Positions 1-10,700 of a stretch of DNA of 64,000 nt are shown piece by piece. Positions within the stretch are counted from its first letter, which is position 1; each line of letters opens with the position of its first letter. A program made the translations under genes and the position numbers. A model generated the notes under the pieces. That model searched no databases, was not told the origin of the DNA, and saw only the letters and a program-made list of their open reading frames with translations. The stretch comes from Muricea muricata (lineage: Eukaryota; Cnidaria; Anthozoa; Malacalcyonacea; Plexauridae). The DNA is taken from the NCBI GenBank assembly GCA_963855995.1, contig OY979717.1, positions 2,973,179 through 3,037,178 of the forward strand, read 5' to 3'.

Positions 1-258
1 CTACAAAAACACAACACACACTACCAAAACACAACACACACTACCAAAATACAACACACACTACCAAAACACAACACACACTACCAAAACACAACACACA
101 CTACCAAAACACAACACACACTACCAAAACACAACACACACTACCAAAACACAACACACACTACCAAAACACAACACACACTACCAAAACACAACACACA
201 CTACCAAAACACAACACACACTACCAAAACACAACACACACTACCAAAACACAACACT
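1..258. repeat. 20-bp minisatellite, about 13 copies
   Basis: Thirteen nearly identical tandem copies of a 20-bp unit (CTACCAAAACACAACACACA), cut by the left edge. It lies beyond the last visible OGFOD1 exon, so it is probably intronic. Three degenerate copies of the reverse complement occur at 591-650, so the stretch between is flanked by inverted arrays. Confidence 0.95.
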
Positions 259-590
259 TTCATGACATACTTGTCTTCTTTGAGGCTGGCTCAGATCCTA
301 CATGACAGATAGAATTCAATGCCGCCAGGTGGGGGGTTGCTTGTCTGAATCATTGAGTCGGTTTAAACCGAGACAACACGTCAAATGCGTGCGCTACGCG
401 CGCGAGCGTCACGCAAACGCAAAATCTTTTAATTTCACGCGTGTGTTTGCTTGCTTTTCAGCAGGGAAAAGTTTTGAGAAAACATTCAAAACTGCAAACA
501 ACATTGATATTTGGACCGCCTGTGGCAATATTGCAATCTTTGCTATCCACACGTTCATACTTCATGTAGTTTTTTAATTAACATTTGTAT

Positions 591-650
591 TTATGTGTGT
601 TGTGTTTTGGCAGTGTGTGTTGTGCCTTGTTAGTGTGTGTTGTGTTTTGT
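591..650. repeat. Inverted partner of the 20-bp minisatellite
   Basis: About three copies of the reverse complement of the left-edge unit (TGTGTTGTGTTTTGGCAG-like). Together with 1-258 they bracket a 330-bp segment with no recognisable coding content, which looks like a foldback-type element whose arms are tandem arrays. Confidence 0.8.
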
Positions 651-722
651 ACTTGTTGGAGTACAATCAGTCCTTAAATTTATAACACTTTAAAATTACG
701 TATACACAATACTAAGAATTAC

Positions 723-3700
723 CTGATGAAAGGAAACTGGAGTGACCTCAAAGAAAACTAAACTATTCCACTCTGGAACTATTGATTTCACTATTTTATC
801 TGGTTGACCAAACTCTATATTAAGAAACATTTATTTTTAAGGTTATGAAAATTGTTAACACTATGTGCAAATTCTGTAAAAAATCATGTACAGTTACACA
901 GGAAGAATCATTTTAGCACAGAGCGCTTACCATCAATATCAAATAAATCAAGTGAACCTTGAAAAAACAAAATAAACATGTCCATTTCTGGGATAACTAA
1001 TACAAAATTTTTTTAATTTTACAGGCTTATTTCCGGACGAGTCCCTGATAGTTTCTCTAATTGGCTACAATAGTCAAAACATTATTTCTTAGTACGAGCT
1101 AAAGCTATCTCCCTTAAAATCCGTAAATGCATGATGTAATCATTTTTGCAATTAAAATATACATTTACTTCAAATCAATCTCACGACACAGTAGATGTCT
1201 TAAACTTAGTATACTAGCGATTCTTTCTAGACTGTGTTTTATACATAGTACTAGCGACTTCGCGTTCCGGACTAGCGATTTTTCTTTTAAGATCCTTGCT
1301 GTGAGATCAATTGAAAATTACATAGTTGTATAATAAGTGCTACTCTGGTTTTGTCAAATGAATAAAATCACCGAACAAAGATTACATTCACGACCCAACG
1401 TTTCGACACTCCGCTCTAATGTCTTCATCAGGGGTGGTCTGATGTTGAAACTCACGACCTTATATGCTGTCAAGGTGACGTCATCTACCAACAAGATGTA
1501 AATACTCTTTTGGTAAATGACTTCCGTCATCCCTATTTAGCCGGGCCCTTGTGCCTTAAATAGGGATGACGGAAGTCATTTACCACAAGAGTATTTACAT
1601 CTTGTTGGTAGATGACGTCACCTTGACAGCATATAAGGTCGTGAGTTTCAACATCAGACCACCCCTGATGAAGACACTAGACCGGTGTGTCGAAACGTTG
1701 GGTGGTGAATGTAATCTTTGTTCGGTGATTTCATTCATTTAACAAAACCAGAGTAGCACTTATTATGTCGGATTATATACCTGGTTGCGACATAGTCACA
1801 AATTTCAGTTCGTTACTTAGTTGTAGTTACTGATTCATCTACGAGCGAGCCACCGAGAGATTACCTCCATCTTTCTGAGTCCATGTAGTTGGGACAAGAT
1901 AAAAAATGTAGGCAACACGTCTTCCCTCAAGCTCATCATCATGACAAAGAAGAACATCTGGACAGCAAAAATTCCAATTAAGATTAGTTATAATGGAAAA
2001 TGTGAACTTATAAGAGCTGCAAAATTTGATGTTTCTGTGTACCACAGTAACTGTACAATAGATAGCTTTGTTTATCAGTTAATACATTTCATTTTCACTC
2101 ACCCGTGTTAGTATACTTTGCACAAGACATGTCTATAGCACTTTCATCCAATGAGATGTTGGTGACAGTTCCAATCCAATCAAGACAATCTTTGTACAAT
2201 AATTTCCTGTTTGTGTTAAAAATAATCAACGTTACACGCCCCGGAGTAGTTATAGAATACCTTGCCAGTTTCAAACCCTAACATAAACTCTGACCCAAAT
2301 CCTAACCCTAACCCTATGTACCCAGGTATTGACGTATGTGAATGAATACGTGAACAAACTAAAGTACAGACTAGACAAATATGAAAGTATAGAATTCACA
2401 TCAGCCATAAGTAGTCATCGCCGATTCTTACGACAAGTGTGAAGCAGGCCTTAGTTTTGCTTAATAAGAGACTACCTTAGCTTGGAAATGCTTTCTTTCT
2501 TCGATGCTTTGAGGTCATTGCTCTACAAAGTTTTGTAAAACAGATTGTCATTCATAGCGTAAGTCGTAATATGCAGTTCTTATTCTGGCGTATGTAACTG
2601 AGTAATTCTAAACTGCATGTAAAGATGTCACATCTCAGATTTCGCCAGTGACTAATGAACAGAAATCAGGGACGCCCGAAAGAAAAAAGGACCAGGCGGG
2701 CATTTGTGGTTTAACATCGTGTCTCGAACGCAAGAAGGTAAAGGTTTTTTTAAGGCAAAAACCTACTCTTCTATGATAAATGTAGAATACTGAAAAACAT
2801 CGCAAACGTTTCCGATGAAACAACGTCAAATGCCCACAAGCACAATAGCACATATGTGTTATTGAATGAGGTATAGAACGAAGCAAACTCCGAAAATCAT
2901 CATCTTGTAAACTTAAGATTTGAGTCATTTGAAATGACAAGATACAAAAATTTTGCTCATTAAATCTTGCTCATTGCCCAATAAAACTAATTTGTTACGT
3001 GCAGGACAGCTTTTGAGTAAGGATACTTGCACTCGCAAACAGAGAGTACTTGCAAGGTCATGGCTTTATAGCATACCCTAAAGGTCGAAATGTCGAGAGA
3101 GCACTGGGACCGAGTTGCCCCTGTGTTTTGTGTATCCCCATACATATAATAACTATCAATATCGAGTCATTCTTGGGTTGTCACATTTCTCACATACTGG
3201 GGATATATCTACTTCACCAAATTTAGCTAAAGACGGAGCGCGTAGCGCGACAATCATTACTCGCCCTTCGGGCTCGCGCTTTAGCTAAACTTGGTCAAGT
3301 AGATACAGTCCCAGTGAGTGAGAAATACACAAAACACAGGGGCAACTCGGTCCCAGTGCTCTCTCGACATTTCGACCTTTAGGGTATCCTATAACGCCAT
3401 GACCGTACTTGTACACCCTGCTCCATTGTGTCTTGTCTACGCCCCCACTCCTCTCCCCCTGCTCATCTGTTATGCACTGCGGATCTAGTCCCTCTCCTTT
3501 CCCCCTGCTCATCTGTTATGAACTGCGGATCTAGTCCCTCTCCTCTCCCCCTGCTCATCTGTTATGAACTGCGGATCTAGTCCCTCTCCTTTCCCCCTGC
3601 TCATCTGTTATATGCTGCGGATCTAGTCTTTCTCCTTTCCCCCTGCTCATCTGTTATGCACTGCGGATCTAGTTGGTAAAGCATTCAGCTTTGCTATTAA

Positions 3701-6700
3701 CAATCATATGGCTCAGTATGGTGCTGAAATACATTTGCTGTTTTTCTGCATCTCTTAGTTAGATCATCCAGTATGTCTATCTCCACTCTTTCCTCTACAT
3801 AGATATAGTAGGTCTAGATTGCTGACTCATAGTATAATTACTATTGCGTGGGCGTGACCTGTATGATAAATCCAAGATGGCGCGGGAACCGGGCAAAAAA
3901 CTATAAGACTCTACAGGGAAATCCATGTTTTTCGCGATTTAAAACGTCTCGTTGCTTGGAATCGCTTCGAATCAACATGTTTTGGAAACAGCTAATTATT
4001 GCGGAAGTTTTGAGCACAATTTGTATAATTTCTGTTGAATTCCTCGTGAAAATCTCGCTCGTGAAATGTGTTGTGAATTGGTCACTTGGTCAGTTCGAGA
4101 CATTTGTTGTCCAAAATATGTATTTTTGACCGGCTTTGGCCTCTTGGGTGTTATTATGACCTACAGCTATCCTAAATTAAACATTTACAAAACGATGGAG
4201 CAAGATCTTCGCGTACAAATCGATTGTTCGCTTGATTTGTGTGGTGTGATTTTCATTTACAATCATGTATACTGTAATGCAGTGCACAGTGTGTCGATGA
4301 ATCTATGGAGCAAGATGATACTTTTTTGACGTTGCCAATTTGAAAATTATTCTAGCGGTATTTGTGTTCACTTCATACAATGTCTTTTACCCTTAATTAG
4401 GTTAAATTTGTGTTGAGTGTGTGCAAACTACCCAGACTGAAAAGTTTTAGTTTGCGCATAAAAGATCTTTTTCACCAGAGAATTTTGCGCAGAAATGTAG
4501 AAAACTTCTAGAGTCTAATCAGGTGGTCTGGGTTCAGTTTGGTTGATGACCCTCAGACTCAGTAAATAAATTTATCATCATCAATTTATCATTGTCAATA
4601 TTGAGCACAGTTGGCAGGTTAGCCTAGATTTTCTGATGATTTGTGCAGATTTCTTTATGAATTATTAATGATTTTATAATCACGACTAATTGTTCATTGG
4701 AATATAGCAAATGGGCATTAGAATATTGCTTTACCATACTCGCATGTTTGCAGACTTTGCTCCAATATTGCACAAGCTAGCAAGCAGGTGCATGTCGCAT
4801 TCTATGTACAGTGTATGCAAAAGTATGCCAAAGTTTACCATTATGTTAATTTTAAAGTAAACATATAGTTTAAATTCAAATTAAACTGTGGATTGTTCAG
4901 TTAATTCTACCCACATTTCACACACGATTCACACCAACGAAACTAGCAGCTGTAGCACCAGTTTTCGATTATATTTTGGTAATGCATATTACATAATTCA
5001 GACAATATTTACTTGATAACCTATCCGCCTTTGAAGTTCGAAAACAGTACGTTGGCTTGAAGTCGTATCTATGTAGTAAATATTACTAACGTATCAGGTA
5101 TCACACACCACACAAATCAAGCGAACAATCGATTTGTACGCGAAGATCTTGCTCCATCGTTTTGTAAATGTTTAATTTAGGATAGCTGTAGGTCATAATA
5201 ACACCCAAGAGGCCAAAGCCGGTCAAAAATACATATTTTGGACAACAAATGTCTCGAACTGACCAAGTGACCAATTTACAACACATTTCACGAGCGAGAT
5301 TTTCACGAGGAATTCAGCAGAAATTACACATATAGTGCTCAAAACTTCCGCAATAATTAGTTGTTTCCAAAAAATGTTGATTCGAAGCGATTCCAAGCAA
5401 CGAGACGTTTTAAATCGCGAAAAACATGGGTTTCCCTGTAGAGTCTTATAGTTTTTTGCCCGGTTCCCGCGCCATCTTGGATTTATCATACAGGTCACGC
5501 CTCCGATGGAGAGTCAGCAATCTAGACCTACTATGTCTATGTTCCTCTACCTTTCTATAACTGATTTGGTTACCTGTAAAACAGTATAGGTCAGCGGTTT
5601 AAACTTTATCCGGCGTGTACGGATAACGACTTAAACGCCTTTCGTACAACCCTGGTACAAGCGGTCCCAGAAACCAGGGTGCTCTAACTTGCTAAAAGCG
5701 AGTACTCAGAAGAAAAAGGAGTACTTTTGACGCGTTATGCATTCGCACGCAAATACTCGCTTTACTCCTAACTTATATACTTGCTAAAATCACTAAATGT
5801 CATCAATGTGAGTGTTAAGCAGTAGGTAAAGAGATAACTAAAGTATGAACCAAATTGTTGAAAAATCTTAGACTTCAATACTTTCCAATATTTTGGATTT
5901 TGAAAGAATACCTACAATCACGTGATCCGTGATGAGGCGAGGAGATTCCGGGCGGTGCGAGAGAAGCATGCATTGATATTTGATTTGAAATTTTGACTGA
6001 ACCCATCACGGCTGCATGAGCAGATTCATCTGGTTCCATCACACAGGCATGAGCAGATTTCCATCATGCAGAGGTGAGCAGATTTCCATCAGGTAGATGT
6101 GAGCAGATTTCCCTCACATAGAGGCGAGCAGATTTCCATCACGCAGACGTGAGCAGATTTCCAACACGCAGATGTGAACAGATTTCCACCACGCAGATGT
6201 GAGCAGATTTTTATCAGGCAGACAGGAGCAGATTTCTATCAGGCAGGCATGATGGGTTCAGTCAAAATTTCAAATCAATGATCAATGCAAACTTCCCCGG
6301 CATCTTCCATGGTTATCAATTTATGTTTCTCCCAGGAATGTATCATTCAAACATACATTGAAGGAAACATACATTGATAACCTTGACCCTATTCTTTCAT
6401 ATCATGCGGACAAATGTCCATTTCTTTCATCCCAGTCTAATATTCGTAATGAGATTGAAGATGGTACATTTATGACTCCTAACAGGAAAGAATACAATAA
6501 ATAAATCTTCCAAAGTAGATAACCTTCCTATTAGTTGTTACCCTGTTACCTTGGGAATTTAAATTTGCTTTTGAGGAATTTAAAAACTAGCGGGAGAAAA
6601 TTGATGTTTAGCAGAAGTGTTCTGTGTGTTTAAGAAGTAAAAAATACACTAATTTTACTTTTTTTGCTAGGTCCTTTCCTAAAAATCAACAATTACATAA

Positions 6701-7478
6701 CAGTCAGTCTATCCACTTCCTGTTATGTGAGTTTGTATGTTGCAATTCTACAGCTCTGCGTTGATCTTTAAGATTACCTGAAAAAATTTATACAAATCAT
6801 TAGATTTTTCAGAAAATTCTAATTCGAGCAAATCCTCCTTTAGATGCTTCAGATAATCTTCATCTTTAACGAAATTTCTCATGACACAATGTTTAAAAGG
6901 AAATGTATGCAACAATACACTGCCTCCTAAAAAATTAAATAAATACATTTTTGTTATATATTTCTAATAAACTTACAGCTGAGGTTAAAAAAAGAAAAAG
7001 AGATATAATATATATACACTAGCTAAGAAATTCTTACCATCATGTGCAAAGTCGTTATCACTCCTATAATAAAATTAATGAAGCATCAATATCACAATTG
7101 AATTAGCTGGGTTGAATATTGAATTGGGGTTGAATATTGAATTGGGGTTAAATATTGAATTGGGGTTAAATTCAAAATAAATTAGTCAAGCACGACTTAA
7201 CCACCATTAAGACCACTATCACCATTAAGCACCAGCTAACACACCAGGGAAGAGAATCCTGTACTCTCATTTGCACCTTTTTCCTTAATAAGGGCAGCCA
7301 AATTTTACCGTAGATGTCAACAGTTCTTTACCTACCTGAATGCTCGCGAGAAATCTTCTTTGATATTATCATTTAAAATATCTTGATTTATTAGACAATC
7401 ATTAGGAGGTTTTAGTTTTTTCTCTGGAACTTCTCCCTTCTCAGTGTCATGTGACTTTCTTCTAGCAACTGACTTCAT
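723..7478 (-). CDS. OGFOD1: OGFOD1-like prolyl-3-hydroxylase, exons 1-8 (partial, continues past left edge)
   Basis: 2-oxoglutarate/Fe(II) dioxygenase of the OGFOD1/Tpa1 family. In other eukaryotes this enzyme hydroxylates a proline of ribosomal protein uS12 and affects translation. Exons read on the minus strand: 7336-7478, 7038-7063, 6778-6926, 2476-2522, 2103-2206, 1865-1957, 931-957, 723-814. All junctions are GT-AG and phases join without a break (681 nt, 227 codons). Family landmarks are [34 protein letters not shown] and [11 protein letters not shown]. The iron-binding HxD is His162/Asp164 and the distal His is 226, matching the 2-His-1-Asp triad. The chosen ATG is the first in frame, followed by a basic segment (MKSVARRK). 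The rest of the catalytic domain and the C-terminal degenerate domain would lie to the left of the window. The 4.2-kb intron 3 is full of repeats. Confidence 0.93.
1330..1766. mobile_element. Near-perfect foldback (hairpin) element, 437 bp
   Basis: The two halves are close to perfect inverted copies. The left end (ATAATAAGTGCTACTCTGG) is mirrored at the right end, and the arms meet around 1540-1555 at a short GC-rich loop. It sits in OGFOD1 intron 6, between exons 1865-1957 and 931-957. No coding potential is evident, so it is a non-autonomous MITE-type hairpin. A target duplication could not be defined. Confidence 0.9.
2278..2312. repeat. Short telomere-like repeat run
   Basis: Around CCTAACCCTAACCCTA there are about three clean CCCTAA units plus degenerate neighbours inside OGFOD1 intron 4. 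It is too short to call an interstitial telomere; it could be chance or an old repair scar. Confidence 0.5.
3046..3414. mobile_element. Foldback element, about 370 bp
   Basis: The segment at 3050-3140 reappears inverted at 3315-3414 (shared core GGTCGAAATGTCGAGAGAGC). Inside it, TTTAGCTAAAG/CTTTAGCTAAA and GC-rich mirrored segments form a second, nested palindrome. It lies in OGFOD1 intron 3. No ORF was recognised. Confidence 0.85.
3448..3680. repeat. 46-bp tandem repeat, 5 copies
   Basis: A pyrimidine-rich unit with the constant core GCTCATCTGTTATG and GCGGATCTAGT repeats every 46 bp, with starts near 3461, 3507, 3553, 3599 and 3645. It directly abuts the foldback on its left. Confidence 0.93.
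3798..5541. mobile_element. 1.74-kb foldback transposon with about 440-bp inverted arms and 8-bp target duplication
   Basis: The left arm (3798 to about 4250) and right arm (about 5104-5541) are highly similar inverted copies. The termini read CATAGATATAGTAGGTCTAG at the left and CATAGACATAGTAGGTCTAG in reverse complement at the right. The 8-bp word TTCCTCTA directly precedes the left end (3790-3797) and directly follows the right end (5542-5549), as expected for a target-site duplication. Eight bases and a CA-starting terminus fit hAT-like transposition. The short ORFs in the arms are mirror copies of one another and match no family I recognise. The 850-bp centre is AT-rich with no transposase. 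Confidence 0.9.
5969..6289. mobile_element. MITE with 40-bp terminal inverted repeats around a 25-bp tandem array
   Basis: Terminal inverted repeats run 5969-6009 and 6250-6289; both begin TGCATTGAT and end AACCCATCA. The core is about nine tandem copies of a roughly 25-bp unit with the constant word GAGCAGATTTC. A minisatellite inside inverted repeats is typical of some invertebrate MITE families. It lies in OGFOD1 intron 3. Confidence 0.9.
7109..7175. repeat. 19-bp minisatellite, about 3.5 copies
   Basis: The unit GGTTGAATATTGAATTGGG, with a G/A variant, is repeated in tandem in OGFOD1 intron 1. Confidence 0.85.
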
Positions 7479-7756
7479 CTTCTTATCATATAAACTACTA
7501 CCATGCCTAAACGCCCAGTTTACTACAATTTACCATCGATCATAGAAGTATAAAGATGAGCACGTGGTAGAAAGAACCACTATTAGTACCAGGAGAATAA
7601 TACCCTATACGATACGGGATTGTACCGTGACACCGACCGGGTAAAACACCATAACAAATAAAAAACTTCAAACAAAAACATTTCAGGTCTATCCACAGGT
7701 CTATCCGGTCGTAACCATAATTGTGGATTTGACAGAAAAAATGTTTTGATTGCAGT
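7479..7756. promoter_or_regulatory. Shared (bidirectional) promoter interval of OGFOD1 and ZYG11
   Basis: Only 278 bp separate the start codons of the two divergent genes, so both promoters and 5' leaders must lie here or overlap the partner gene. No clear TATA box was identified. The pyrimidine-poor TTTTGATTGCAG ends one base before the ZYG11 ATG and could be a splice acceptor for a 5' non-coding exon. Confidence 0.65.
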
Positions 7757-10700
7757 ATGAGTACGGTGTCTCCACGTTCACTGTTATACTTAACTGTGGA
7801 TTTCATTGCCACAAATTACAGGGAACTGTGTGAAGTACAGCTACGAAAAGATGCACAAATATCTTTACTTGGCTTCAGGAATGATTACTGGTTACCTTCA
7901 AATATTTGTGACTTATTGCTTCAACGATTCTTCTCCCATTATGATAACTGTTCACCATTAGATTTTTTGACATTGTTTACAGATCCAGATCGTTGTCCGT
8001 TAAGGAGGTTTTCCATGGGAAATGTATATCACAAATTTTTCTTTGATTCATATCTCCTTATAGTTTTTGAAATGATTATAGAATGTCAGAATTTGCTAGA
8101 ATTGGATGTTGGCCCATTATATAACCATATACTATTCGAAAAAGATTTTTCACTATCAAAGTGTGCAACTACATTGAAAAGAATCACTATGTTTGGTAGC
8201 ACACCTGGAAATGTTCTACCTTATCCCAGAGCAAGATTTGAACCATTCATAAATGAAAGTAATTTTTTCAGGAATTTTGGTAACTTGAAACATCTGAGTC
8301 TTAGTAATTGTGACAATGTGACAGATAATGATGTTGCAAAACTGGCCTCTAATTTGCAACATTTAGAGAGCTTGGATTTGTCATCAACTTGTGTATCAAG
8401 TGCACATGTACTTGATAAACTTGCTACAAAACTCAAGGTGCTTATTCTTCACAATACGAGACTTACAGATACCAACCTAACTGATCTCTTAGCTTTTTCA
8501 AATTTACATCACCTTGACATCTCAAGAAAACTTGATGATAACCATGATACCAATTTCGAGCTTAGTAAGTTGTTCATGTCAGAAGAATGTCTACAGTTTT
8601 TAACATCACTGGATATTTCTGGAGCTGGAACTATTGAAAGTGAAGCATTTGAAGGTTTTCTTGGTAGACACGAGAAACTTTGTGTATTAGGATTGCTAGA
8701 TGTTCATCACAGATTGAAAAAGACTGTCTTGGAGAATTTGAAGGTAAAAAGTATCGTTTACATAATTTAGATGAAAAATATCTATCAAATGACATGACAT
8801 TACATAACATGGCTATTACATAATTGCATAAGTGATTAACATGGTTGTTGCATTTATAGTCAACAGAAAAGCATGTTTCAAAAGTTTTACTCTGTGTAGA
8901 TAAAATGATCATGGTTGACTAAGTAACAAAACACACCTGCTTATTTACTTTCAACAAGGCAAAAAGCAAATTTGCCTAAAGTTTGTTGTGCAAATCTGTT
9001 GTAAATATGAAATTTACAAATTGGTTTGTTTTTGTTCAATTTTTGGATAATGGAACATTGGGAATAAATTATTAGCGCCCCCCCCCCCTCAGCTAATTGT
9101 GGTCTAATAATGGTTGATAACTAAGCCGTATCTGCGACGTATAGTTGAGCAATAATCGTAATGCATGATATTAGTACTAGAGTGTATAGCTCTGTTGGAG
9201 AAGCCTTAATTATCATCATGGTAGGATCACAATGAGATCATGATGAGGTCATAATAAGATCATGATGAAGTAATGATAAGATTATGGTAAAATCATGACC
9301 TTATGACGTCATGGTAAGACCATGAAATATTTTTAGATAAAATGTGAGATTGTGGTAATATCATTGATGGTGAGTGGATCATGATTGCATGCATTTGTTT
9401 AATATACATTATTATTTATTATTTACATTATTGACACTCCCCTGAAGGGGCTTTTCAGTGACAAATTCTCATTATAAATCACATTACAGTATCTTTACGA
9501 ATATTATTATAATTACATTAGCATTAACAAAACAATCTTAAACATAACAAAAACAGATGACGTACGTACAATAACAATAACAACAACAACAACAATAATA
9601 ACAATAACATTAACCATAACAATAACAGCGACTATGATTGTGACAATGAAAATGACAGTGACAATGACAATGACAATAACAATCATGACCACAACATCAA
9701 TAACAGTGATACGTTTTTCCATTTAGTTATTGAGATATTGTTGAAGTAGTTTATGTTTTAGTTTTACTTTAAAGCTTAGGAAAGAGTTGCACAGTTTTAG
9801 AGCAGGATCAGTGTTATTCCAGAGAGTGGTGGTTTTGTAGAGAAATGTTTTTTGTCCAGCAGCAGTTTTGAATAAAGGAACATCTAATTTATGGTCATTT
9901 CTTGTTTCCCAACAACTCACTTCACGTCTAGTTCTGAACTGCGATGACAAATAGTCAGGTGTACAGTTGTTCATACATTTGAATGCCAGCAGAGCATCAC
10001 GATAGTAAAGATGTGATTTCACAGGAATCCAGCGTAGATCTTTTGGGACTGGTGTGATGTGATCGAATTTCCTGGAATTGTAACATGGAATTATAACATG
10101 TTAAAACATGAACACTAACAGTAATAGTATGAACCGTATTTACTATTTTGTTTCTATGAAATACTGTACACATGCATGCAAGTCATATGTTTGTCATATT
10201 TTAATTCCAAATGCTAGATTTGTTAAATTGAAAAGTATATTTATTATAAACTAAATCTCAGTTACTGTAGAGCGAGACACACAAACCCAAGCCTGCCATG
10301 ATTGTGACTAAGGTGAGGGTGTATTTTTGAGTCCTTGTTGAAGGAATTTCATCAGGAAGGGTGTCATCTGCTACAGGCTCATGTTCTGCTGACTTCAGAA
10401 GCATTCTTCTATTTCTCCAATATTCACCACCATCATCAGTTGTAACATGGTATGATCTGGTCGTTTCTTCTTCACGAATGAGAACACCAGGTTTCCATAA
10501 ACCTCTCCTTCACGTACCAATATCTTTAGTAGGAATTTTGACTGAGGATCATGGTATAACTTATGTTTCTGTTGCTTGGGATTCAGTTTTTCTTTACTTC
10601 ATGAGGATCTGAAACTCAAGATTTCAATTGCGAAGTATTGAGGGATTTTCAAACGCAAACGCCATTTGTAGCTGCGGTGGACTCTCCACATCATCGATAG

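Noticed and set aside
3848..5498. Two similar ORFs in opposite orientation that look like a duplicated gene
   Set aside because: They are the mirrored arms of the foldback element and match no protein family that I recognise.
6010..6249. 25-bp regular repeats as a CRISPR array
   Set aside because: Units are directly tandem without unique spacers, lie inside a MITE, and the DNA is eukaryotic.
9513..9722. Val/Ile-rich minus-strand ORF resembling a membrane protein
   Set aside because: Translation of the TGACAA/TAACAA hexamer tail of a LINE.
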